From the NCBI GenBank assembly GCA_963755375.1, contig CAVWKG010000016.1:1426001-1490000 (forward strand): a stretch of DNA of 64,000 nt, written 5' to 3'. Under the pieces are notes generated by a model that was not told where the DNA came from, searched no databases, and saw only the letters and a program-made list of their open reading frames with translations. How positions within the stretch are numbered: position 1 is the stretch's first letter; the number at the start of each line of letters is the position of its first letter. This document shows positions 42,883 to 52,121 of the stretch, piece after piece. The translations under genes and the position numbers were made by a program. The DNA is from Bog-473 sp963755375 (lineage in GTDB: Bacteria; Actinomycetota; Acidimicrobiia; Acidimicrobiales; RAAP-2).

Positions 42883-43296
42883 TCAGTCCGGAGACCTTGG
42901 GTCTGCGGCAATCCGAAACCAGACACACACGAACAGGGAGTCGTCGGAAACGTTGACCCCTTCTTGCTCGTAGTAGCTCCGGTGTCCCGCCCGCCACTGC
43001 TCGATCGACGTGAACCCTTCGCCTTCGTCCCGTGCGAATTCCCACGGCACGTCGGAGAATCGGTATGTCTCAATTCGAGTGACTTCGACGAGGGCCGCCG
43101 CAGTACCGTCTGACCCCAGGAGCACCTGCACTTCACCTGGCGACTCGACGGATTCCTGCTCATCGAGATATTCCTGTTGGAGCAGTGCCCCCGTCGCCGT
43201 CTTTTGGCCCGTCAGAGCTGCCCCAGTGAGACGGTCACGCATTTCTCCTGGTCTTCCCAGAGAGAACGCGCGAAGGCCATCAACCCGGGGCCACAC
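42883..43296 (-). CDS. ASCH-domain protein
   Basis: A 137-residue ASCH protein (PUA-like fold, RNA-binding or nucleoside-metabolising). Signatures: GEMRDRLTGAALTGQKTATG (TGxKTAT), LLGSDGTAAALVEVTRIETY, RFSDVPWEFARDEGEGFTSI followed by EQWRAGHRSYY. Some family members are amidohydrolases for N4-acetylcytidine; these residues fit the family broadly. GTG 43296. Convergent/tandem with the NHL gene downstream, 134 bases between its stop and that gene's ATG. Confidence 0.88.
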   Translation of the reverse strand: MWPRVDGLRAFSLGRPGEMRDRLTGAALTGQKTATGALLQQEYLDEQESVESPGEVQVLLGSDGTAAALVEVTRIETYRFSDVPWEFARDEGEGFTSIEQWRAGHRSYYEQEGVNVSDDSLFVCVWFRIAADPRSPD

Positions 43297-43370
43297 GCCT
43301 CGAATCTAGCGAAGTGGCGCCGCCTCCCCGGCTCAGCGAGTCCGGGGCGAACTGGCTGGCCACGCCGCGT

Positions 43371-43994
43371 CTAGGCGCTACCGGTCGGGGTCGTCGTCGG
43401 CTTGCCCTCAATCCTATTGACGGCGTCGGTCGCGAATGCTTGGAACGTGCCCGCGTCGGGCGTACCGATGTCCTCATACGCGAGGTCCCCGATGACTGAC
43501 CCCGCCTTGAACAGGACCAGGTCGAGTCCGAGCTTGACGCCCTTCGCGGTGAAGGCGAATGCGTAGGCCGCCGATGCATCCCCAACGGTGGAGAGGGACA
43601 TGGCGCCGTCTGTCGTGAACGACAGGGTCGTGCAGCCGTTCATGACCTTCAAGTACTTCGCATAGTCGGCTGCCGCCGCCTTGCCCTCACCGATTGATTC
43701 CGACACGGCACGAACCCCGCCGTCCTCGTATCTGACGTTGGCATGTGCGATTCCCTTGGGAGGCTTCTTAAACGACGTAAGCACCTTGAGGCATCCGCCC
43801 GCGTGAGACACACCTCCCGATGATGAACCGTTGTCCACCGACCATCCGGTGGGCATGTCGGACAGCGACAATGCCTTCGCCTTGAGTTGCGCACTGTTGG
43901 CCGCACCTGCTGGTGGGTCCATCACCGTCACGCCCAGCCCGATGAGCGCGACCGCCGACATCGCCAACGCCGTCACGTGCTTCGGTACGCGCAT
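43371..43994 (-). CDS. Secreted hypothetical protein
   Basis: A 207-residue exported protein with signal peptide (HVTALAMSAVALIGLGVTVM, then PPAGAANSAQ). The mature part contains LSLSDMPTGWSVDNGSSSGG, two Cys (GGCLKVL, NGCTTLSF) likely disulfide-bonded, and a beta-rich second half (FTAKGVKLGLDLVLFKAGSV). The layout resembles actinobacterial sensor-like extracellular domains (PknH-type) but similarity is weak. ATG 43994; the downstream convergent-side gap to the ASCH gene is 74 bases. Role unknown. Confidence 0.7.
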   Translation of the reverse strand: MRVPKHVTALAMSAVALIGLGVTVMDPPAGAANSAQLKAKALSLSDMPTGWSVDNGSSSGGVSHAGGCLKVLTSFKKPPKGIAHANVRYEDGGVRAVSESIGEGKAAAADYAKYLKVMNGCTTLSFTTDGAMSLSTVGDASAAYAFAFTAKGVKLGLDLVLFKAGSVIGDLAYEDIGTPDAGTFQAFATDAVNRIEGKPTTTPTGSA

Positions 43995-44160
43995 ATCGCC
44001 TTCCCGCTCTTTTGAGGGACGACCGAGAGTAATTCACAGGGTCTGGTCTCGTATGCGCTCGTCGAGGCCTGCGTGGTCAAGTCCCGTTGACAATCGATTT
44101 CGGGTCCGTTTCGCGTCCGAGCGAAGGACAAGGACAAGTCTGTCCAAAAAACGATCACCT

Positions 44161-44236
44161 GGTAGGGCTGGTGGGGATCGAACCCACGACCCAAGGATTA
44201 TGAGTCCTCTGCTCTGACCACTGAGCTACAGCCCCA
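44161..44236 (-). tRNA. tRNA-Met (CAU)
   Basis: A full cloverleaf on the minus strand, 76 bases including an encoded CCA. Acceptor GGGGCTG pairs with CAGCCCT (first pair G-T), D arm GCTC...GAGC, anticodon arm GAGGA-CTCATAA-TCCTT with anticodon CAT, T arm GTGGG-TTCGATC-CCCAC. The G1-T72-type pair is still a pair, unlike initiator tRNAs, so this is the elongator Met; a lysidine-modified tRNA-Ile2 with the same anticodon cannot be fully excluded. Confidence 0.93.
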
Positions 44237-44432
44237 AGGGGGTTCTAGCCGACGGAGACCATGGGCGCCGACATTTCACGCTGCATCAACCTCCACGCGC
44301 TGCTGGACCGGCAACTTCCCAGGATGGTTCGCGGTCGAAACCGAGCATGCAGTCACCTGATCAACGAGGAGCTACTCCGGATCCCGCAGCGCGATCAGAC
44401 ACTCGTCGGCTGACTCGGCATCATGGTGCGCC

Positions 44433-46688
44433 GTGACCATGGTCCAGCAGGAGACGCCGGGATCCGCTCCGGTCGCACCCGAACCCGAGCCAGGCACGAC
44501 CGACGCCACTCCGCAGGCCCGGTTCGGGCCCTGGATCCTGGTCGCCCTGTCGATCGGCTGGGGACTGTGGGAGCTCCGGCCCGAACTGCGGGCTGTGCCG
44601 TACCTCGACGACAGCTCACTGCACGAGCAGATGGTGCGCGCGGCCGCCGCCCGCATCAGCCAGGGCCGCCTCCCCCTGACGAGTTGGTTCCCCTATCTCG
44701 GGCTCGGTTCACCCCAGTTCCTGCACTACCAGAGCCTGCCGTCCATGATCTCGGGCGTCATCGGCACGGTTGCGGACCCCGACACGGTCTTCCGTTGGTC
44801 GCTGTACCTGCTGCTTGCGCTGTGGCCGCTCGCCGTCTACTGGAGCGGCCGCCTCTTCGGGCTCAGCCGCTGGACCGCCGCCACGGCCGCGGCGGTCGCG
44901 CCCTTCCTCGCCTCGGCCGCCGGCATCGGCTACGAGACCAAGGCCTACGTCTGGGTCGGCTACGGCGTGTGGACCCAGCTGTGGGCCTCATGGACGCTGC
45001 CGCTGGCGTGGGGCTTCACGTACCGGGCGTTGTCGTCACTGCGGGCCTCGCTGCTCGCCGTCCTCTTCATCATGGTGACGGTCGCGCTGCACTACGAGAC
45101 GGGATACCTGGCCTTCGTCCCGCTCGTCGTCTGGCCGTTCATCGTCCCCTCCGACCTGTGGCGACGGCTCGGCCGCGCGGTGGCGCTCGGCGCAGCCGCC
45201 CTCCTGGCGTCGGCCTGGGTCATCGTCCCGCTGGTCCAACAGTCCCATTGGGCGGCGCGCAACCAGGTGCTCGAGGGCACGGGGCTCGAGAACGGCTACG
45301 GCGCCAGCCAGATGCTGTCGTGGCTGTTCACCGGCCACCTCTACGACGATGGACGCTGGCCGATCGTGACCCTCCTCGTGGCCGTCGGCATCGGGTTCTG
45401 CCTCGCGCGCTGGCGCTCCTTCATGGCGGGGCGCGCCCTGGTGACCATCTGGGTCGTGACGCTGATCATGACGTTCGGGCGGACGACCTTCGGGTCCCTC
45501 TACGACATCCTGCCCGGCAGCAGCGACATCTTCATCAGGCGCTTCCAGATGGGTGTGCAGCTCTCGGGCATCCTGCTGGCCGGTCTCGGCATCGTCTTCC
45601 TGGGGAACCTCGTCCTGCAGGGCGCGCGAGCGCTCTTTCCACCGGCGCGCCGCGGGTGGTCGGCCCGTCCGGCCGGGCGAGGCATTGTCGCCGGGCTGTG
45701 CATCGTGGGGCTGATCATCCTGCTGGCGCCCGCCTGGACCGACATGGACACCTACGACGCCCACAACAAGACGAACATCGATCTGCAGGTGGACGCGGAC
45801 GCGCAGCAGGGTCCCCAGATCGACCAGCTGTTGGCCTACGTGCGTGCCCACCCCAAGGGCCGTGTCTACGCCGGCTCGCCGACCAACTGGGGCGAGGACT
45901 TCTTGGTGGGGGCCGTGCCCGTGTTCAAGTACCTCGAGAGCAAGGACGTCGACGAGGTCGGGTACACGCTGCGGACGGCGTCGCTCATGACCGACCCCGA
46001 GTACTACTTCGACGAGACCAACCCGGGCGACTACCCGATCTTCGGCGTCGGCTACATCATCACCCCCGTCGACATGGCGGCCCCGGTCCAAGCCGACAAG
46101 GTTGGGTGCTCAGGTGACTACTGCCTGTGGGCGCTCCCCGACCCCGGGTACATCCACGTCTACGACACGACCGGCGAGCTGACGGCGACCAGGGCCGACG
46201 TCGGCTCCCAGAGCACGACCCTGCTCGACTCCCCGCTCCTCGGCGCGCAGCGCGACCTCACCGTGGCCTTCAACGGGCAGGCGGCGTCCCCCCCGACCGC
46301 ACTCGACGCGGCGGCGCTGCGGGGATCGCCGGGGCGCGTGGTGGTCCAGCACGCCGACCTCGAAAACGGCGCGGCCCGTGCCGTGGTGCGGACAAACCGC
46401 CGTGCCACGGTGGTGCTGAGCGCCTCGTACGACCCGGGCTGGCACGCCACAGTGAACGGCCGACCGGCCCCGACGATCATGGTGGCGCCGGCTCTGGTCG
46501 GTGTCGTGGTGGGACCGGGCGTGCACACGGTGACGTTCAACTACGCAGGATACGGGTCCTACGACGCGCTGTTCATCTTGGCGCTGGCGGTCTTCGTGGT
46601 CCTCGCCGTCTCTCCCCGGGTGTGGCGGCGGGTGCGTGGCCCCGAGAGCGCGGGGGAGGCCCGAAAAACGAACCACACGACGGCTTAG
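44433..46688 (+). CDS. Large multi-pass membrane protein (YfhO / GT-C-like)
   Basis: A 751-residue protein with ~11-12 membrane helices in the first ~440 residues, an extracytoplasmic beta-rich domain (~450-715), and a terminal helix (YDALFILALAVFVVLAVSPR). The early loop PYLDDSSLHEQMVRAAAARI contains the acidic pair expected in GT-C glycosyltransferases; the region LPLTSWFPYLGLGSPQFLHY matches the 6-pyruvoyl-tetrahydropterin-synthase-related / YfhO-type membrane family. The last soluble part (ASYDPGWHATVNGRPAPTIM) is the YfhO C-terminal domain. Probably adds a sugar to a lipid carrier or polymer. GTG 44433 (ATG 44439 alternative). Confidence 0.8.
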   Translation: MTMVQQETPGSAPVAPEPEPGTTDATPQARFGPWILVALSIGWGLWELRPELRAVPYLDDSSLHEQMVRAAAARISQGRLPLTSWFPYLGLGSPQFLHYQSLPSMISGVIGTVADPDTVFRWSLYLLLALWPLAVYWSGRLFGLSRWTAATAAAVAPFLASAAGIGYETKAYVWVGYGVWTQLWASWTLPLAWGFTYRALSSLRASLLAVLFIMVTVALHYETGYLAFVPLVVWPFIVPSDLWRRLGRAVALGAAALLASAWVIVPLVQQSHWAARNQVLEGTGLENGYGASQMLSWLFTGHLYDDGRWPIVTLLVAVGIGFCLARWRSFMAGRALVTIWVVTLIMTFGRTTFGSLYDILPGSSDIFIRRFQMGVQLSGILLAGLGIVFLGNLVLQGARALFPPARRGWSARPAGRGIVAGLCIVGLIILLAPAWTDMDTYDAHNKTNIDLQVDADAQQGPQIDQLLAYVRAHPKGRVYAGSPTNWGEDFLVGAVPVFKYLESKDVDEVGYTLRTASLMTDPEYYFDETNPGDYPIFGVGYIITPVDMAAPVQADKVGCSGDYCLWALPDPGYIHVYDTTGELTATRADVGSQSTTLLDSPLLGAQRDLTVAFNGQAASPPTALDAAALRGSPGRVVVQHADLENGAARAVVRTNRRATVVLSASYDPGWHATVNGRPAPTIMVAPALVGVVVGPGVHTVTFNYAGYGSYDALFILALAVFVVLAVSPRVWRRVRGPESAGEARKTNHTTA

Positions 46689-46787
46689 ATTTTCTGCAAC
46701 CCGGGGGCGCCCAACGTGTCGAGGCCTGATCTGCACTGCCGGGTCGGGCCGCCCACCGCTGCGACCGGCCGCGGCCTCCTACGCCTC

Positions 46788-47030
46788 TTACTGGAGGTAG
46801 CCCTCCACCGTCCCGGTCGACCGTTGCGCGGCGGCGTCGGGGTCCTGGCCGGCGGCGCGCTTGGCGCGGCGCTGGCGCAGGACATCCCACAGCTGGTCCA
46901 AGGTGATCTCGAGGTCGCGCTTGCGCGCCAGCTCGTCGTCGCTCAACCCTTCGCCGACGTGCGCCTCCTCGAGGCGCTGCTCCTCGGCGGCGAGGCCGCC
47001 GATCTGATCCACGATGTCCTTGTCGTCCAC
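46788..47030 (-). CDS. DUF2630 family protein
   Basis: An 80-residue acidic helical protein matching DUF2630 throughout: DIVDQIGGLAAEEQRLEEAH, RDLEITLDQLWDVLRQRRAK, RAAGQDPDAAAQRSTGTVEG and the ending YLQ. The family is confined mostly to actinobacteria; no function is known. GTG 47030. It follows lon (same strand) by 63 bases and may share its transcript. Confidence 0.92.
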   Translation of the reverse strand: MDDKDIVDQIGGLAAEEQRLEEAHVGEGLSDDELARKRDLEITLDQLWDVLRQRRAKRAAGQDPDAAAQRSTGTVEGYLQ

Positions 47031-47093
47031 TGTCAGCTCCGATCGACGGGTCCCTGCGCCGGTGTTCCCGGGCCCAGACCAGTTTGCCCGGCC

Positions 47094-49463
47094 TCAGGCC
47101 GCGGCGCCTAGCGCGCTCCCTTCGGCGCCGTCCGCCGCCGCCGTGCCCGTCCCGGACAGAGCCGGGGTGAGCACGTCGGCGATGGTGGCGGCCAGGTGGA
47201 ACGTCATGACGTCACGCACCTCCTCGGGGACATCCTCGAGGTCGTTGCCGTTGCGCTCCGGCAGGATGACCTCGGTCAGCCCGGCCCGGTGCGCGGCCAG
47301 CACCTTCTGCTTGACCCCACCGATGGGGAGCACGCGCCCCTGCAAGGTGACCTCACCGGTCATCCCGACCACCGAGCGGACGGGCACGCCTCGCAGGAGG
47401 CTGACCAGCGCGGTCGTCATGGTGACGCCCGCGGAGGGTCCGTCCTTGGGAACGGCGCCGGCGGGGACGTGCACGTGGAACCGCTTGCCGCTGAAGACCG
47501 TCGGGTCGATCCCGAGCTCCTCGGCGTGCGAACGCACGTAGGAGAGCGCGATTTCGGCGGACTCCTTCATCACGTCACCGAGCTGGCCCGTGAGCGTGAG
47601 CCCCTCGGGGCCGTCGGAGACGCTGGCCTCGACGAAGAGGACGTCGCCGCCCGCCCCGGTCACGGCCAGGCCTGTGACGACACCGGGCACGCTGGTGCGG
47701 TCCGCCGCCTCGAAGAAGAAGTGCGGCCGGCCGAGCCAGCCCCGCACGTCGTCGGCCTCGACGACGACCGGCGCCTGGCGCTCGCCCGAGGCGAGCTTCG
47801 TGGCCACCTTGCGCAGCAGCTTGCCCAGCTCGCGTTCGAGGTTCCGCACACCCGCTTCCCGGGTGTAGTCCGCCACGATGGCGCGCAGCGCATCGTCGCT
47901 GATCTGCACCTCGTCCTCGCGTAACGCCGCCCGGGTGAGCTGGCGGCCCACCAGGTGGTGCTTGGCAATGGAGACCTTCTCGGACTCGGTGTACCCGTCG
48001 ATCCGGATGACCTCCATGCGGTCGAGCAACGCCCCGGGGATGGTGTCGACCACGTTGGCCGTGGCGATGAACAACACCCGCGACAGGTCGAGGTCGACCT
48101 CGAGGTAGTGGTCCCGGAACGTGTGGTTCTGCGCCGGGTCGAGCACTTCAAGCAGCGCCGAGGACGGGTCGCCCCGGTAGTCCGCGCCGATCTTGTCGAC
48201 CTCGTCGAGGACGATGACCGGGTTCATGGTCCCGGCCTCGCGCAGCGCGCGCACCAGGCGGCCCGGCTGGGCCCCCACGTAGGTGCGCCGGTGGCCACGG
48301 ATCTCGGCCTCGTCGCGCACGCCGCCCAGAGAGACGCGGACGAACTTGCGCCCGAGGGCGTTGGCCACCGACTCGCCGAGTGACGTCTTGCCGACACCGG
48401 GAGGCCCGACGAGGGCCAGGATGGCCCCCGAGCCCCGCCCGTCCACCGATGCCAGGCCGCGCTCGGCCTGCAGCTTGCGCACCGCGAGGTGCTCGAGGAT
48501 GCGCTCCTTCACGTCGGCCAAACCGTCGTGGTCGGCCTCCAGGATGCGCGACGCCTCGGCGATGTCGAGCCGGTCCTCTGACTCGACGCCCCAGGGGAGC
48601 TCGAGCACCGTGTCCAGCCACGTGCGGATCCAGCCGGTCTCGGGGCTCTGGTCGCTGGTGCGCTCGAGCTTGTCGACTTCGCGCTCGACCGCCTTGCGGA
48701 CGTGCTCGGGGAGCTCACGCGCCTCGAGCTTGGCCCGGTAGTCGTCGGGGTCGGCGTCATCGGCGTCGCTCAGCTGGCCGAGCTCCTTGCGGATCGCATC
48801 GAGCTGGCGCCGCAACAGGAACTCCCGCTGCGTCTTCTCCATGCCCTCCTCGACGTCGGTCTTGATCTTCTCGCGCAGCGTCACGTCGGCCAGCGTGTCG
48901 CGGGCCCAACCCAAGACGAGGCGCAGCCGTGCTTCGACGTCACGCGTCTCGAGCACCTCCACCTTCTGCGTGAGGGAGAGGTCGGGCGAGTACCCCGACA
49001 TGTCGGCCAGGCGGCTCGGCTCGGTGATCTCGCGCAACTGCGCCGCGATGCGGCCGGCGCCGCGGCTGTGCAGGATGTTCTCCATCACCGCGCGGTACTC
49101 ACGGGCCAGCTCGTTGGCGGCGGGAGTCGGCTCCGGCTCGTCCAGCGGCTCGGCCTCCACCCAGAGCGCGTCGCCGGTCCCGGGGACCCCGGTGCCGATG
49201 AAGGCGCGGCGGTCACCGCGGATGGCCACGGCGGGCAGGCCACCGGGGAGGTCGCCCTCCTCCATGACCTCGGCGATCACACCGACCGCGGCGAAGCGGC
49301 CCTCGATGTGGGGCACCAGCAGGAGGCGCCCTCCGGCCGAGCGGGCAGAGTCGACAGCAGCGCGGGCCTCATCGGACTCCAGCGCCATGGTGAAGACCAT
49401 CCCGGGCAGCACCACGCCTGAAGTGAGGGGGAGCAATGGGAGTGTCACATTCTCGTTGGTCAT
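47094..49463 (-). CDS. lon: ATP-dependent protease La
   Basis: A 789-residue LonA. N-terminal LAN domain from LPLLPLTSGVVLPGMVFTMA; coiled linker; AAA+ module with Walker A GPPGVGKTSLGESVA, Walker B VIVLDEVDKIG and sensor residues in IATANVVDTIPGALLDRME; C-terminal protease with the Ser-Lys dyad, Ser677 in PKDGPSAG and Lys720 in GGVKQK. It degrades misfolded and regulatory proteins in the cytoplasm. ATG 49463 (MTNENVTL) is the start, with AAAAGGA 9-14 bases upstream; the ORF upstream of it is unrelated. A short palindrome lies just upstream (separate entry). Confidence 0.97.
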   Translation of the reverse strand: MTNENVTLPLLPLTSGVVLPGMVFTMALESDEARAAVDSARSAGGRLLLVPHIEGRFAAVGVIAEVMEEGDLPGGLPAVAIRGDRRAFIGTGVPGTGDALWVEAEPLDEPEPTPAANELAREYRAVMENILHSRGAGRIAAQLREITEPSRLADMSGYSPDLSLTQKVEVLETRDVEARLRLVLGWARDTLADVTLREKIKTDVEEGMEKTQREFLLRRQLDAIRKELGQLSDADDADPDDYRAKLEARELPEHVRKAVEREVDKLERTSDQSPETGWIRTWLDTVLELPWGVESEDRLDIAEASRILEADHDGLADVKERILEHLAVRKLQAERGLASVDGRGSGAILALVGPPGVGKTSLGESVANALGRKFVRVSLGGVRDEAEIRGHRRTYVGAQPGRLVRALREAGTMNPVIVLDEVDKIGADYRGDPSSALLEVLDPAQNHTFRDHYLEVDLDLSRVLFIATANVVDTIPGALLDRMEVIRIDGYTESEKVSIAKHHLVGRQLTRAALREDEVQISDDALRAIVADYTREAGVRNLERELGKLLRKVATKLASGERQAPVVVEADDVRGWLGRPHFFFEAADRTSVPGVVTGLAVTGAGGDVLFVEASVSDGPEGLTLTGQLGDVMKESAEIALSYVRSHAEELGIDPTVFSGKRFHVHVPAGAVPKDGPSAGVTMTTALVSLLRGVPVRSVVGMTGEVTLQGRVLPIGGVKQKVLAAHRAGLTEVILPERNGNDLEDVPEEVRDVMTFHLAATIADVLTPALSGTGTAAADGAEGSALGAAA

Positions 49464-49482
49464 CGGGGGTGTCCTTTTGTAA

Positions 49483-49495
49483 TGCCGTAATGGCA
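49483..49495. promoter_or_regulatory. Inverted repeat TGCC-GTAAT-GGCA upstream of lon
   Basis: Perfect four-base arms with five-base centre, 20 bases before the lon ATG, with TTGACC on the minus strand (complement of 49506-49511) as a possible -35. It does not match the HAIR (HspR) or CIRCE consensus. Could be an operator; low confidence. Confidence 0.3.
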
Positions 49496-49610
49496 ATTCC
49501 TCTGACTGGTCAACCATATGGGGCAGAAGGTCATTCCCGAGCGGGTCCGCCCCCTGGTGGGAGGTCGGGAAGGGCGGCGGGGCGGCCCCGCCAGGGCATA
49601 CGCTGATCCT

Positions 49611-49925
49611 GTGAGCGGTACGGAGACGACCCCCGACCCGGGAGCGGCGCGGGGAACGACCCTGGCCCCGGCCCGGCCGGCGCCCGATCTCGACGACGGC
49701 GATCACGACCGGATGGCCCACATCGTCCTGGAGGGATACACCCCCAAGGGGGGCGACTTCGTCTCGGCCGGGCCCAGCGTGGTCGAGGGCATCGTCAACC
49801 GCACCGCGGTGCGGGCCCTCTGCGGCAAGGAGTGGGTGCCGGGGCGGGACCCGAGGCGCTTCGGCCTGTGCCCGACCTGCAAGGAGATCGCGCAGTCCCT
49901 GGGGTGGAAGATCCCGGCCAGCTGA
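49611..49925 (+). CDS. DUF3039 family zinc-finger-like protein
   Basis: A 104-residue protein. The N-terminus is a disordered Thr/Pro/Ala stretch; the C-terminal ~55 residues carry the DUF3039 signature DHDRMAHIVLEGYTPKGGD, VNRTAVRALCGKEWVPGRDP and RRFGLCPTCKEIAQSL, with Cys-x-Cys-type zinc ligands (ALCGKEW ... LCPTC). Common as a small companion protein in actinobacteria; function unknown. GTG 49611 (MSGTETT) chosen because upstream codons are low-complexity. Divergent from lon. Confidence 0.88.
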   Translation: MSGTETTPDPGAARGTTLAPARPAPDLDDGDHDRMAHIVLEGYTPKGGDFVSAGPSVVEGIVNRTAVRALCGKEWVPGRDPRRFGLCPTCKEIAQSLGWKIPAS

Positions 49926-50025
49926 GGCCGGAGCTGCGTCTTCCGCCGTCGACCCGGCCCGTTCGCTACCGTGCCACAGAACCGATGATCCGTGGCCGAA
50001 GGCGGGGCCGCCCGAAGGGAGCAGG

Positions 50026-51153
50026 TTGGCACAGGTCAGCTTCGACGGGGTCACCAAACAGTTCGGTGACACCACCGCGGTCGACGACCTGACGCTGCAC
50101 GTGGCCGACGGCGAGCTGCTGGTGCTGCTGGGCTCGTCGGGGTGCGGCAAGACGACAGCGCTGCGCCTGGTGGCCGGCCTCGAGGACCTGAGCCGCGGCA
50201 CGGTCTCCATAGGCGAGCGCGTGGTCAACGACATCGACCCCAAGGACCGCGACGTCGCCATGGTCTTCCAGAGCTACGCGCTCTACCCCCATCTGACGGT
50301 GGCCAAGAACATCGAGTTCCCGCTGCGCCAGCGCGGCGTGGACAAGGAGGAGCGGGCGACCAAGGTCAAGCGGGCTGCCGAGACGCTGGGGCTGGGCACG
50401 CTGCTCGACCGCAAGCCGGGACAGCTCTCGGGCGGCCAGCGCCAACGGGTGGCGCTGGCCCGGGCCATCGTGCGCGAGCCGCTCGTGTTCCTCATGGACG
50501 AGCCGCTGTCGAACCTCGACGCTGCGCTGCGCGTCCAGACCCGGGCCGACATCGTCGAGCTGCAGGCGCGGCTGTCGACCACGACGCTGTACGTCACCCA
50601 CGACCAGGTGGAGGCCATGACGATGGGCGACCGCATCGCCGTCATGAGCGAGGGGAAGCTCCAACAGGTCGCGTCGCCCGAGGCGCTGTACGCACGGCCG
50701 GCCAACGCGTTCGTGGCCCACTTCCTCGGCAGCCCCGGGATGAACCTGCTCGAGGGGATGCTCGTCGAGAGCGGCGCGACCGCCGACGGGGACGGGGGCT
50801 CGCAGGGCACGTTGAGCGTGGCCTTCCCCGGGGCGTCGGTGCCGCTGCCCGCTGCGGTGGCCGACTCGGTGCGCGGGTCCGGGCCCGACGTCGTGCTGGG
50901 CCTACGCCCCGAGGCGCTACACCTGAGCGAGGACGGAGCCATCGCCGCCACCGTGATCATCGTCGAGCTGCTCGGCGCCGAGACGCACGTCATCTGCCAC
51001 ACCGAGACGGGCGCCCGCGTCATCGTGCGCCAGAGCGCCTCGGCCGCCAAGCCCAAGATCGGCGAGGCCGTGCGCATCGCTGTCGACCCCGACCCGGCGT
51101 CGTACCACCTCTTCGCCGTCGCCGGCGGGGCCCGGCTCGGGGGCGCGCCGTGA
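50026..51153 (+). CDS. Carbohydrate ABC importer ATPase (UgpC/MsmK-like)
   Basis: A 375-residue ATPase. Walker A GSSGCGKTTALR, Q-loop VFQSYALYPHLTVAKN, signature LSGGQRQRVALARAI, Walker B LVFLMDEPLSNLD and H-loop YVTHDQVEAMTMGD are intact. The C-terminal ~120 residues form the OB/TOBE regulatory domain of CUT1-type ATPases (GLRPEALHLSEDGAIAATVI). It powers uptake with the next two permeases. TTG 50026 has AAGGGA six bases upstream. The stop overlaps the first permease GTG. That the ATPase gene leads the operon, and the binding protein ends it, is the reverse of common order. Confidence 0.93.
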   Translation: MAQVSFDGVTKQFGDTTAVDDLTLHVADGELLVLLGSSGCGKTTALRLVAGLEDLSRGTVSIGERVVNDIDPKDRDVAMVFQSYALYPHLTVAKNIEFPLRQRGVDKEERATKVKRAAETLGLGTLLDRKPGQLSGGQRQRVALARAIVREPLVFLMDEPLSNLDAALRVQTRADIVELQARLSTTTLYVTHDQVEAMTMGDRIAVMSEGKLQQVASPEALYARPANAFVAHFLGSPGMNLLEGMLVESGATADGDGGSQGTLSVAFPGASVPLPAAVADSVRGSGPDVVLGLRPEALHLSEDGAIAATVIIVELLGAETHVICHTETGARVIVRQSASAAKPKIGEAVRIAVDPDPASYHLFAVAGGARLGGAP

Positions 51154-52121
51154 CGGCGGTGACCACGGCCGCCGCGCCCGATCCGGTCCCGGCCGCACCG
51201 GCCGGCATGGCTGAGGCGGGCCGGCCCTCCGCGACCATGCGCTCCCGCCGGCGCAGGCAAGCCCTCCTCGCCTACGTGCTCCTGCTGCCCGCGCTTGTCC
51301 TCTTCGGTGTGTTCTCCTTCTATCCCTTCCTGCGCAACTTCAAGCTGATGCTGTACGAGTCCCCACCGGTACCGGGGCTCCCGCCGCACTACGTCGGGCT
51401 GCACCAGATCATCCCCACCATCACCTCGACGCAATTCACTCAGAGCCTCGTCACCACCCTGCTCTTCATCGTGATGGTGGTGCCCATCAGCCTCATCGCG
51501 GGGCTGGCGCTGGCGGTAGCGGCGCACCGCAAGCTCAAGGGCATGGCCGGCTACAGGGTGATCTTCTCCTCCACGGTGGTCAGCTCGGTGGCGGTGGCCT
51601 CGGTCGTCTTCGGGACGCTGCTCAACCCCGTGGTCGGCTTGCTGCCCTGGCTCGGGATCAATCCGAACCCGCCGGCGCTCGAGAGCTCGACGTGGGCCCT
51701 GCCCGCGGTGGCGCTGATCACCATCTGGCAGTTCCTGGGGCTGACCTTCATCATCATGTTGGCTGGCCTGCAGTCGGTGCCCGACGAGCTGATCGAGGCG
51801 GCGCGCATCGACGGCGCCGGCCCGTGGACGCGCTTCTGGCGCATGACGGTGCCGCTCCTCTCCCCCACCATCTTCTTTGCCGGGGTCATCAGCACGATCT
51901 ACGCCTTCCAGGCCTTCGGCGCCGTCGACATCCTGATCGGGCCGCAGAACGCGGTGCGGCTGCACACCAACGTGCTCATCTACAACATCGTCAACACGCT
52001 GCAGATCGAGAACAACGCCGGCGCCGCCGCCATATTGGCCATCGTCCTCTTCCTGATTCTGCTGGTGCTCACCGTTCTACAGATGCGCTTCCTGGAACGC
52101 CGGGTGACCTATGCCCGCTGA
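51150..52121 (+). CDS. Carbohydrate ABC importer permease 1 (UgpA-like)
   Basis: A 323-residue binding-protein-dependent permease. After a Pro/Ala-rich cytosolic start come six membrane helices (ALLAYVLLLPALVLFGVFSF first). The EAA loop that contacts the ATPase is DELIEAARIDGAGPWTRFWR with the Glu-Ala-Ala pattern. CUT1 architecture with VFSFYPFLRNFKLMLYES after helix 1. GTG 51150 overlaps the ATPase stop; the end overlaps the second permease by 11 bases. Confidence 0.92.
   Translation: MTAVTTAAAPDPVPAAPAGMAEAGRPSATMRSRRRRQALLAYVLLLPALVLFGVFSFYPFLRNFKLMLYESPPVPGLPPHYVGLHQIIPTITSTQFTQSLVTTLLFIVMVVPISLIAGLALAVAAHRKLKGMAGYRVIFSSTVVSSVAVASVVFGTLLNPVVGLLPWLGINPNPPALESSTWALPAVALITIWQFLGLTFIIMLAGLQSVPDELIEAARIDGAGPWTRFWRMTVPLLSPTIFFAGVISTIYAFQAFGAVDILIGPQNAVRLHTNVLIYNIVNTLQIENNAGAAAILAIVLFLILLVLTVLQMRFLERRVTYAR

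Noticed and set aside
42749..43045. Upstream extension of the NHL protein
   Set aside because: It overlaps the ASCH gene and precedes the signal helix, which should be N-terminal.
49464..50261. N-terminal extension of Lon
   Set aside because: Residues before MTNENVTL are unlike any Lon and overlap the DUF3039 and ATPase genes.
50142..51149. Long open frame running through the importer ATPase gene
   Set aside because: It is a high-GC shadow (Arg/Pro/Gly-rich) of the ATPase; only the part after 51150 codes for the permease.
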